Positions 1-5,436 of a stretch of DNA of 6,417 bases are shown here, in pieces. Within the stretch, counting starts at the first letter, position 1. The number at the start of each line of letters is the position of its first letter. Made by a program: the position numbers and the translations under genes. Origin of the DNA: Thermoflexus hugenholtzii JAD2 (lineage in GTDB: Bacteria; Chloroflexota; Dehalococcoidia; UBA2979); the NCBI GenBank assembly GCA_945889565.1, contig CAMDBZ010000102.1, forward strand, positions 1 to 6,417. Direction: 5' to 3'. The notes under the pieces are model-generated. The model saw only the letters and a list, made by a program, of their open reading frames with translations. It did no database searches and was not told the DNA's origin.

Positions 1-582
1 CATCGAGCCGGGCGAGTCGAGCAGGTTCGTGACGCATTGCGCCGCGAACGGTGGCGGATCGTCGTCGAACGCTGCGAGCAGCGTGTCGGGCACGCCGATC
101 GCGGTCAGGCCCCAGGCCGCGATGCGCCCATCCGCCAGCAGGCGTTCGAGCTCGGGCCGCACCACCTCGCGGAACAGCGCGAGCGGCGTGCCGGTGATGC
201 CGAGGGCGTCGTCCGGCACGAGCTGGTTGTGCAACAGGAACAGATCGATGTGCTCCGTGCGCAGGCGCTCGCAGCTCGCGTCGAGGCTGGCGGCGAGCAG
301 CGCGCGCACGTCGGCGGCCGCAGGAGCGCCGAGGCGGCACTTCGTGGAGATGCGGACGCTGGCAGGCAGTTGCCCCGCGAACGCCTCGCCCACGACGCGC
401 TCCGCCTCACCGTCGCCGTAGCCGGGCGCGAGGTCGAGCAGCGTAACGCCGGCGGCGACGGCGTCACGCACGGTGGTGACGGCTTCCTCGCGCGTGGTCG
501 CGCCCCAGACCTGGCCGATGCCGCCGCCGCCGAGGGAGAGCGCGCTGACGGGCCCGAGGCGACCAAACTGTCGTGTGTCCAT
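1..582 (-). CDS. Aldo/keto reductase, N-terminal part (3' end outside window)
   Basis: NAD(P)H-dependent oxidoreductase of the aldo/keto reductase superfamily, expected to be a soluble (beta/alpha)8-barrel; the substrate cannot be told. The 194 visible codons begin with the typical opening MDTRQFGRLGPVSALSLGGG. All four catalytic tetrad positions can be placed: Asp50 and Tyr55 in LLDLAPGYGDGEAE, Lys81 in RISTKCRL, and His118 in DLFLLHNQ. Full-length relatives are about 280-330 aa, so roughly a third is missing beyond the left edge. The ATG (complement of 580-582) is chosen because the family consensus starts there. It has no Shine-Dalgarno, but TATCAT lies 7 nt upstream, which suggests a leaderless mRNA. 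The gene is transcribed divergently from the amphi-Trp gene. The family call is firm; the AKR subfamily is unassigned. Confidence 0.93.
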   Translation of the reverse strand, partial: MDTRQFGRLGPVSALSLGGGGIGQVWGATTREEAVTTVRDAVAAGVTLLDLAPGYGDGEAERVVGEAFAGQLPASVRISTKCRLGAPAAADVRALLAASLDASCERLRTEHIDLFLLHNQLVPDDALGITGTPLALFREVVRPELERLLADGRIAAWGLTAIGVPDTLLAAFDDDPPPFAAQCVTNLLDSPGSM

Positions 583-589
583 GTGGGGG

Positions 590-619
590 ATGATAGCCGC
601 TCGAGCGGCGGGTATGACG
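590..619 (-). promoter_or_regulatory. Putative leaderless promoter of the aldo/keto reductase
   Basis: On the minus strand TATCAT (590-595) matches a -10 box in 5 of 6 positions and ends exactly 7 nt before the ATG, so transcription would begin at or next to the A of the start codon. No ribosome binding site exists between them, which fits leaderless translation. The -35 candidate around 613-619 is poor. This is inferred from sequence only. Confidence 0.4.
596..609. promoter_or_regulatory. Perfect 14-bp palindrome, candidate operator
   Basis: GCCGCTCGAGCGGC is a perfect inverted repeat in the divergent spacer between the aldo/keto reductase and the amphi-Trp gene. It starts directly behind the proposed minus-strand -10 box and so fills most of the -10/-35 spacer, where a bound dimeric repressor would block RNA polymerase. 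No regulator gene is visible in the window. GC-rich palindromes can arise by chance, so the role is a suggestion. Confidence 0.35.
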
Positions 620-642
620 GCGCGCGGCGGCGGCTGTACGGT
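614..642 (+). promoter_or_regulatory. Weak candidate promoter for the amphi-Trp/SUI1 pair
   Basis: ATGACG (614-619, 4 of 6 matches to TTGACA) and TACGGT (637-642) are separated by 17 bp. They would place the transcription start near 649, about 30 nt before the ATG at 679. The match is modest and overlaps the minus-strand promoter region. Confidence 0.25.
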
Positions 643-678
643 TCGTCGCAACGTGTGCACAGCGAGGGAGGCGGACCG

Positions 679-918
679 ATGACGGCACAGCGACGGCGCA
701 CGCGTGACATCGAGCGGGACTACCCGCCGCGGCAACTCGTGGCGAAGCTGCGGCGGCTGGCGGACTGCATCGAGACGGGGAAGCCGTTTCGCATCCAGGT
801 CGGGGGCGAGCGCGTTGCGGTGCCGGCGGGCGCGGTGGTCAACATCGCGCACGAGCGAGGCAGCGACGCGGAGGAGATCGAGTTCCAGCTGACGTGGCCG
901 CTCGCGGCGCGCCGGTAG
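679..918 (+). CDS. Amphi-Trp domain-containing small protein
   Basis: A 79-aa protein made almost entirely of one amphi-Trp domain, a small family of unknown biochemical function found in bacteria and haloarchaea. Visible hallmarks are the opening RDIERDYP (residues 9-16), an amphipathic helix LVAKLRRLADCIETG (20-34), the strand pair PFRIQVGGERVAVPAGA (36-52), the segment NIAHER (55-60), and the closing EIEFQLTW with the name-giving Trp73. There is no signal peptide or membrane segment, so it should be cytosolic. The ATG is preceded by a strong Shine-Dalgarno AGGGAGG (665-671); a longer in-frame opening upstream belongs to the antisense of the aldo/keto reductase and is not used. The SUI1-family gene follows within about 66 nt, so the two are probably co-transcribed. 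The family assignment is confident; the function is unknown. Confidence 0.87.
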   Translation: MTAQRRRTRDIERDYPPRQLVAKLRRLADCIETGKPFRIQVGGERVAVPAGAVVNIAHERGSDAEEIEFQLTWPLAARR

Positions 919-983
919 GGACCCTGCGTGGCTCGGGAGCATCGATGCGGCCCGGGACGTGGCACGGAGCGAAGGTGGCCGAG

Positions 984-1349
984 GTGCCCGACAGCAACTC
1001 GCGGCTCGTGTACTCGACGGACGGCGGGCGGGTGACGGAGCCGAAGGCGCCGCGTGCGCGGGGCCGGCCGCCGGCGAAGCCCGCGGCGACACCTGCGGTG
1101 GTGCCTGCCGATGGCGTGGTGCGGCTGCATCGCGACAAGAAGGGCCGCGGCGGCAAGGTGGTGACGCTGATCACCGGGCTGCCCGGCAACGCGGCTGCGC
1201 TTGATGCGCTGCTCAAGCAGCTCAAGCAACACTGCGGCGCGGGCGGCACGCGCGAGGACACGACGCTGGTGATCCAGGGCGATCACCGCGAGCGCTTGCG
1301 CGGCGCGCTGGAGGCGCTGGGGCATCGCGTCAAGCTCGCGGGCGGCTAG
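984..1349 (+). CDS. yciH: SUI1/eIF1-like translation factor, YciH family
   Basis: Bacterial homologue of eukaryotic initiation factor eIF1 (SUI1 domain). YciH is thought to bind the 30S subunit and affect initiation fidelity or translation under stress. The protein opens PDSNSRLVYSTDGGRV, nearly identical to classical YciH N termini. An Ala/Pro/Arg-rich linker follows (about 19-42), then the SUI1 fold: DGVVRLHRDKKGRGGKVVTLITG (43-65), a helix ending KQHCGAGGT (81-89), and IQGDHRERL with the C-terminal RVKLAGG. I chose the GTG at 984 (121 aa) because it aligns with family N termini and has AAGGTGG at 972-978. A GTG at 975 (GGAG at 966-969) and an ATG at 945 (GGGAG at 935-939; 134 aa) are also possible. 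It is convergent with the ABC-F gene. Sequence support for the family is very strong. Confidence 0.93.
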   Translation: MPDSNSRLVYSTDGGRVTEPKAPRARGRPPAKPAATPAVVPADGVVRLHRDKKGRGGKVVTLITGLPGNAAALDALLKQLKQHCGAGGTREDTTLVIQGDHRERLRGALEALGHRVKLAGG

Positions 1350-1389
1350 CGGCGCGTGGCGGGCCTGCTCACGGCGTTGGAGGGCGGGC

Positions 1390-3351
1390 TCAGGGGGCGG
1401 TGACGGGCGTAGCGGCCTCGAGCTCGGCGGCGGCCTGCTCCCAGGCGGCGATCGTGCTCGCGAGCGTGCGCCGCAGCGCCTCCTGCTGCTGCACGGCGCC
1501 TGCGACCTGCGCGCGCGGGGTGCGCTGGTAGTAGCCGGGGTCCGCGAACGCCTGCTCCAGCGCGGCGAGCGCCTGCTCCGTCGCGTGCGCTTCCTGCTCG
1601 AGCCGTTCGACGGTGCGCTGCAGCGCGATCAGCTCACGGCGCTGCACTTTCCGCTGCGTGTAGCTCGGCGCCGCCGCGGGCGCGGGTGCGGCGGCGGCAG
1701 CGGCGGCGGCGCGCGCACCGTTGGCGGCGCGGCTCGTGCGTGTCGCGACGAGGTAGTCCTGGCCCTGCCGCTCGAGGTACTCCTCGTACGTGCCGGCGAA
1801 GTCCTCCGCGTCGCCAGGCGTGAGCGCGAGCACGCGTGTGGCGACGTTCGAGACGAAGTGGCGGTCGTGGCTCACGAACAGCACGGTGCCGGTGTACGCC
1901 TGTAGCGCGCGCATCAACGCCTCGCGGCCCTCAAGGTCGAGGTGGTTCGTGGGCTCGTCGAGCAGCAGCAGGTTCGGCTTCTGCAGCATCAGCGCGGCCA
2001 GCAGCAGGCGCGCGGCCTCGCCGCCGCTCAGGTCGGCGGTGCGCTTCAGCGCGTCGTCGCCGCCGAGCAGCACCGCGCCGAGCGCGCCGCGCACGGTGGG
2101 GACGTGGGCGGTGCCGCCCGCTGCGGTGAGCCAGTCGAACGCCGATTGCTCGCCGCGGATGCTCTCGTGGTGGTCCTGCGCGAAGTAGCCGACGCTCACC
2201 TCGTGGCCGAAGGTGACGGTGCCGCTGTCCGCGGCGGTCGCGCCGCGGATCACGCCGAGCAGCGTCGATTTGCCCGCGCCGTTGGGGCCGATGATCGCCA
2301 GCTTCTCGCCGCGTTCGACGGTGAGCGAGAGCTCGCGCAGCACCGGCTGCGCGTCGTACTGCTTGCTGACGCCGGCGAGGCGCAGCACAGTGCGTCCGGA
2401 TGGGCGCAGCGGCTCGAAGCGGAGCGCGGGCGAGCGGCGGCTGGAGCGGCGCACTTCCGGCAGTGTCATCTTCTCGACCTGCTTCTTGCGCGCGGACGCC
2501 TGGCGCGCCTTCGTGGCCTTGGCGCGGAAGCGGTCGATGAACTGCTGCAGCTCCTCGATGCGCTGCTCGGTGCGCGCGATCTCGGCGTCGCGCTGGGTCA
2601 CGGCGAGCGCCTTCTGGCTCTCGAACGCGTCGTAGTTGCCGGTGTAGAGGCGCAGCTCCTGGTAATCGACGTCGGCGATGGTGTCGCACACGGCGTTGAG
2701 GAAGTGGCGGTCGTGCGAGACGACGACGAACGCGGTGCGGCAGTCGCGCAGGTACTGCTCGAGCCAGCGGATCGACGTGATGTCGAGGTGGTTCGTCGGC
2801 TCGTCGAGCAGGAGCAGGTCGGGCTCCGCGAACAGCACCTGCGCGAGCAGCACGCGCAGGCGCAGGCCGCCGGAGAGCTCGCGCATCGGGCGCTCGTGCC
2901 GCTCGAGCGGCACGCCGAGGCCTGCGAGCAGCGTGGCGGCGGTGGCGGCGGACTGGTAGCCGCCGGCCGCGGCGATGTCGGACTCGAGCTCGGCGAGGCG
3001 CTCGCCGTCGCGCGCGTCGGTGGCGGCGGCGTGGGGCGCGGCGAGCAGCCGCTGCTGCTCCTCGAGCGCGGCCCACAGCTGCGGCTGCCCCATGCGCACC
3101 ACGTCGAGCGGGGTGCGCTCGTCAAAGCGGAAGTGGTCCTGGCCGAGCGTGCCGAGGCGCAGCCCGGCGAGTTGCGTGACGGTGCCGGTGGTCGGCGGGA
3201 GCTCGCCGGACATGACGCGCAAGAGCGTGGACTTGCCGGAGCCGTTGGCGCCGACGAGCCCGTAGTGCCCGCGCGGGTTGAGCTGCCAGTTGACCGCCTG
3301 GTAGAGCACCTGGCCGCCGAAGCGCACGCCGATGTCGGTGAGAGTCAGCAA
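1390..3351 (-). CDS. ABC-F family ATPase (YbiT-like, with C-terminal coiled coil)
   Basis: Soluble twin-cassette ATPase of the ABC-F type, which acts on the ribosome (translation factor or antibiotic-resistance class) and does not transport. Cassette 1 has Walker A GANGSGKST (34-42), signature LSGGLRLRV (159-167), Walker B LLLLDEPTNHLD (179-190) and SHDRHF (212-217). The inter-cassette arm (about 244-300) is rich in Arg, Lys and Gln. Cassette 2 has GPNGAGKST (355-363), LSGGEAARL (441-449), LLLLDEPTNHLD (461-472) and SHDRHF (494-499), so both ATP sites look intact. The features ELWA-like GQPQLWAALEE, SIRWLEQYL and the arm resemble YbiT. An Ala/Pro linker (548-562) and a coiled-coil tail (about 563-645) bring it to 653 aa, versus about 530 for E. 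coli YbiT. The TTG at 3351 is chosen because the conserved fold starts there; the SD is weak. An in-frame ATG at 3435 would add 28 residues of no family character. Confidence 0.92.
   Translation of the reverse strand: MLTLTDIGVRFGGQVLYQAVNWQLNPRGHYGLVGANGSGKSTLLRVMSGELPPTTGTVTQLAGLRLGTLGQDHFRFDERTPLDVVRMGQPQLWAALEEQQRLLAAPHAAATDARDGERLAELESDIAAAGGYQSAATAATLLAGLGVPLERHERPMRELSGGLRLRVLLAQVLFAEPDLLLLDEPTNHLDITSIRWLEQYLRDCRTAFVVVSHDRHFLNAVCDTIADVDYQELRLYTGNYDAFESQKALAVTQRDAEIARTEQRIEELQQFIDRFRAKATKARQASARKKQVEKMTLPEVRRSSRRSPALRFEPLRPSGRTVLRLAGVSKQYDAQPVLRELSLTVERGEKLAIIGPNGAGKSTLLGVIRGATAADSGTVTFGHEVSVGYFAQDHHESIRGEQSAFDWLTAAGGTAHVPTVRGALGAVLLGGDDALKRTADLSGGEAARLLLAALMLQKPNLLLLDEPTNHLDLEGREALMRALQAYTGTVLFVSHDRHFVSNVATRVLALTPGDAEDFAGTYEEYLERQGQDYLVATRTSRAANGARAAAAAAAAPAPAAAPSYTQRKVQRRELIALQRTVERLEQEAHATEQALAALEQAFADPGYYQRTPRAQVAGAVQQQEALRRTLASTIAAWEQAAAELEAATPVTAP
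1687..1710 (-). repeat. GCN triplet run encoding eight alanines
   Basis: Eight successive Ala codons (GCC with one GCT and one GCA) in the ABC-F gene encode the start of its flexible Ala/Pro linker, residues 548-555. Such a run can change length by replication slippage without breaking the frame. Confidence 0.6.
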
Positions 3352-3523
3352 CGAAGCTCGCTTGCCTGTGGGTCCGGGTTGGAAATGAGGCGGGCCGGCC
3401 GCGCGGGCGCGGGCCGCCGCGCACTGATCGAGCATGGCCACGTGCGCGGTGAACCGCAAGGCGGTGGCGTCGGGCGGCTCGCGGTCCGCCGGGCGGATGC
3501 GCGCGCCGACGGCTCGACACAAG

Positions 3524-3533
3524 TGTGATAATA
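3524..3533. promoter_or_regulatory. AT-rich island with -10-like sequences on both strands
   Basis: In otherwise very GC-rich DNA, TGTGATAATA stands out. On the plus strand TGTGATAAT (3524-3532) reads as an extended -10 (TGN plus GATAAT, 5 of 6). On the minus strand TATTAT (3528-3533) could serve the ABC-F gene with a long leader. A small inverted repeat CACA-AG-TGTG (3518-3527) overlaps it. No good -35 box is seen for either direction. Confidence 0.35.
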
Positions 3534-3768
3534 GGAGCGAGGCTGGCTGCGAACGCAGCGGCGGATGGGGAAGGGGGGCGGTTGCGAATCGATGATCTGC
3601 CGGCGCACCACTTCGCCGCGCCGCGTCAGGCACGTCACCGCGACACGAATGCCCAACGCCCGTCCAACGGCGACATCGGCTCCTCGAGCCGGCAAGCGCG
3701 CGGGGCGGTCTGACAGGGCGAGCGGGGCGCGGGCGCCGGCACCTCCGACTCAGGCACCGATCGTTGAA

Positions 3769-3794
3769 GCAGGCCCCGGGAATCCGGGGCCTGC
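3769..3794. terminator. Strong GC hairpin, terminator-like without a T-tract
   Basis: GCAGGCCCCGG (3769-3779) pairs perfectly with CCGGGGCCTGC (3784-3794) around the 4-nt loop GAAT, an 11-bp stem. Neither side is followed by a T-run, so it is not a textbook intrinsic terminator, though terminators of high-GC bacteria often lack one. It lies about 110 nt before the isochorismatase ATG and could insulate the operon from upstream transcription or act within its leader. Confidence 0.45.
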
Positions 3795-3904
3795 GTGCGT
3801 GTCCGGGCGCGACCGAGGCGTTGCCCTCGCTCCGGCGAGCGCGCCGTCGTGCGCACCCCCGCGCGACCGAGTAGGCTGCGCGCGCGCAAGAAGGAGCGGC
3901 CCCG

Positions 3905-4438
3905 ATGACCCAGGAAGCGCTGTCCGTCGATGCCGGGCGCACGGCGGTCGTGATCATGGACTTCCAGAACGGGATCGTGACGCCGTACGGGCGCGACCCG
4001 CAGGGGACGGTGGAGCGCGCGGCGAGCGTGCTGACGGCGGCGCGGGGCGCGAGCATCCCCGTGCTGTACGTGCAGCATCGCGGCGGGCAGTTCGAGACGG
4101 ACTCGACAGAGGCGGCGATCCACCCGGGCGTCGCGCCGCAGCCCGGCGACCGCGTGATCGTGAAGACGAAGGCGGGCTCGTTCTCGACGACCGGCCTTGA
4201 CGTCACGCTGCGCGAGCTCGGGCGTGACACGCTCGTGCTCATGGGCGTCGCCACGAGCGGGTGCGTGCTGTCGACGGCGCGCTGGGCTGCGGACATCAAC
4301 TACCGGCTCGTCGTCGTCAAGGACGCCTGCGACGACCGCGACGAGGAAGTGCACCGCGTGCTCACGGAGAAGATCTTCCCGCGCCAGGCCACCGTGGTGA
4401 CGGCGCGCGAGTTCGTGGCGGCTGCGGGCAAGCGCTAG
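3905..4438 (+). CDS. Isochorismatase-family cysteine hydrolase
   Basis: A 177-aa cytosolic hydrolase of the isochorismatase-like superfamily (nicotinamidase, N-carbamoylsarcosine amidase, RutB, biuret hydrolase relatives), typically cleaving C-N bonds of amides or ureido compounds through a Cys-Asp-Lys triad. Visible are Asp19 in VVIMDFQNGIV, Lys87 in VIVKTKAGSFSTTGLD (aligned by its distance to the S/A-F motif), and Cys120 in LVLMGVATSGCVLSTAR, where Val115-Ala116 is the usual cis-peptide position. The triad therefore looks complete and the protein is of normal length. The ATG has AAGGAG at 3891-3896. It is the first gene of a same-strand operon: the LLM oxidoreductase starts 33 nt after the stop. 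No metal-binding D-x-H set of nicotinamidases is evident (QHRGGQFETDS instead), so a nicotinamidase role is not favoured. Substrate unknown. Confidence 0.92.
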   Translation: MTQEALSVDAGRTAVVIMDFQNGIVTPYGRDPQGTVERAASVLTAARGASIPVLYVQHRGGQFETDSTEAAIHPGVAPQPGDRVIVKTKAGSFSTTGLDVTLRELGRDTLVLMGVATSGCVLSTARWAADINYRLVVVKDACDDRDEEVHRVLTEKIFPRQATVVTAREFVAAAGKR

Positions 4439-4455
4439 GCGGCGCGTCGCGCCGC
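4439..4455 (+). other. Intercistronic hairpin after the isochorismatase stop
   Basis: GCGGCGC (4439-4445) pairs with GCGCCGC (4449-4455) around a GTC loop. The stem begins on the first base after the TAG stop and ends just before the Shine-Dalgarno AGGGAG (4458-4463) of the next gene. It could affect mRNA processing or translational coupling. Confidence 0.4.
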
Positions 4456-4471
4456 GCAGGGAGCGAGTCTC

Positions 4472-5404
4472 GTGCGGTTCGCGCTGCGCGTGCACCAGGG
4501 CGGCTGGCAGTTCGCGCAGCTGCGCGCGTGCTGGCAGGAGGCGGAGCGCCTCGGCTACGACGGCGCGTCGCTCAACGACCTGCTCGGCGTCGACGGCCCC
4601 GAGTGCTGGACCGCGCTGACGGCGCTCGCCGCGGCGACCGAGCGACTGGTGAGCATCCCGCTCGTGCTGAGCGCGCCATACCGCCACCCGGCGCTCGTCG
4701 CGAAGATGGCAGCGACGCTCGACCAGGCGACGGGCGGCCGCGTGCTGCTCGGGCTTGGCGCGGGCGGCTCGGGCAGCGACGCGCGCGCGTTCGGCGTGCC
4801 GTGGGCACCGCTGCGCGCGCGCGTCGAGGCGCTCGAAGAGGCGGTCGACGTGATGCGCCTGCTGTGGGCCGGCGGCGGCACGTACGCGGGGCAGCACTAC
4901 CAGCTCGCCGACGCGAAGGGCTCGCCGCAACCCGCACAGGAGGGCGGCCCGCCGATCCTCATCGGTGGGCACGGGTCGCGCTACCTGTTGCCCGCGGTCG
5001 CGCGCAAGGCTGACCTCTGCAACATCGGCTTCGACCTCGACGTCGCGGGTTGGGGGCGGCAACGCGCGCTGCTCGACGGGCTCGCGCGCGAGGCGGGGCG
5101 GGAACCGGGCGCGGTGGGGCTCACGCACAACGCGACGGTGCTGGTCGCGGAGGACGAGCGCGGCGTCGACGCGGCGGTGGCGCGGCTCGCGCTCGCGCGC
5201 GGGCGCACGCCGGAGGAGCTGCGCGCGCGGCTCGGCTCCGCGGTCGTTGGCACGCCGGCGCAGATCATCGAGCGGCTGCGCGCGCTGGAGGGCGCGGGCA
5301 TCGCGTGGGTGTTCCTCGTGTTCCCGGAGCTGCCGTCGCTCGATGGGGTGCGGCTGTTCGGGGAGGCGGTGCTGCCCGCGTTCGCGGAGGACGATGCGGC
5401 GTAA
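4472..5404 (+). CDS. LLM class flavin-dependent oxidoreductase
   Basis: A 310-aa luciferase-like monooxygenase/reductase using reduced FMN or coenzyme F420, expected to be a cytosolic (beta/alpha)8-barrel. Visible family features are the N-terminal strand RFALRVHQGG; EAERLGYDGASLND (23-36); the strand-4 region SIPLVLSAPYRHPALVAKMAATLD (61-84); GGRVLLGLGAGG (88-99); the helix with VEALEEAVDVMRLLW (118-132); and GPPILIGGHGSRYLLPAVARKADLCN (159 onward), a typical phosphate/cofactor-side loop. Helical segments DGLAREAGREP and TPAQIIERLRALEGAGIAWVFL close the barrel. The GTG start is supported by AGGGAG at 4458-4463 and by the family N terminus. It is the middle gene of the operon. Whether it is FMN- or F420-linked, and its substrate, cannot be decided; the usual acidic residue after GAGG-type loops is replaced by SGSDARAFG. 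Confidence 0.92.
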   Translation: MRFALRVHQGGWQFAQLRACWQEAERLGYDGASLNDLLGVDGPECWTALTALAAATERLVSIPLVLSAPYRHPALVAKMAATLDQATGGRVLLGLGAGGSGSDARAFGVPWAPLRARVEALEEAVDVMRLLWAGGGTYAGQHYQLADAKGSPQPAQEGGPPILIGGHGSRYLLPAVARKADLCNIGFDLDVAGWGRQRALLDGLAREAGREPGAVGLTHNATVLVAEDERGVDAAVARLALARGRTPEELRARLGSAVVGTPAQIIERLRALEGAGIAWVFLVFPELPSLDGVRLFGEAVLPAFAEDDAA

Positions 5405-5419
5405 GCGCTCGCGGAGCGC
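5405..5419 (+). other. Intercistronic hairpin after the LLM gene stop
   Basis: GCGCTC (5405-5410) pairs with GAGCGC (5414-5419) around a GCG loop, starting on the first base after the TAA stop and ending 6 nt before the GGGAG ribosome binding site (5426-5430) of the amidohydrolase gene. It mirrors the arrangement at the previous junction. Confidence 0.35.
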
Positions 5420-5436
5420 AACGACGGGAGACGGCG

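Larger units (their letters stand above)
3436..3890. other. Gene-free intergenic stretch
   Basis: About 550 bases between the ABC-F start (3351) and the operon start (3905) contain no recognisable gene. Open frames here on either strand show no family motif, lack a ribosome binding site or are shadows. What can be seen: an AT-rich island at 3524-3533 that could hold promoters, a G-rich run at 3563-3580, a 6-bp hairpin with 3-nt loop at 3677-3691, and a strong 11-bp hairpin at 3769-3794. No tRNA, riboswitch or known structured RNA is recognised. Confidence 0.6.

Noticed and set aside
654..661. 8-bp palindrome TGTGCACA upstream of the amphi-Trp gene
   Set aside because: It is short and common by chance, and it lies in the untranslated leader where an operator is less likely.
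1350..1389. A terminator between the convergent SUI1 and ABC-F genes
   Set aside because: The 40 bp contain only loose GC-rich self-complementarity; I could not define a clean stem or T-tract.
1942..3528. A 528-codon open frame on the plus strand opposite the ABC-F gene
   Set aside because: It has no family motif and a skewed Ala/Arg/Val/Glu-rich composition, and it is the exact antisense of well-supported ABC-F coding sequence in GC-rich DNA.
3525..3713. A 62-codon plus-strand frame beginning with GTG in the intergenic stretch
   Set aside because: It has no ribosome binding site and no family resemblance, and its start overlaps the promoter-like AT island.
3352..4299. Extension of the ABC-F protein upstream to an ATG near 4299
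   Set aside because: The frame stays open only as antisense of the isochorismatase gene and as non-conserved intergenic DNA; the ABC-F fold starts at about 3351.
3635..5128. A 497-codon minus-strand frame across the isochorismatase and LLM genes
   Set aside because: It is an Arg/Ala/His-rich shadow with no recognisable domain; the plus strand carries two complete enzymes with ribosome binding sites.
5050..5436. N-terminal extension of the amidohydrolase frame into the LLM gene
   Set aside because: The extra part is Ala/Arg/Gly repeat-like out-of-frame translation of the LLM gene; the ATG at 5437 has its own GGGAG site.
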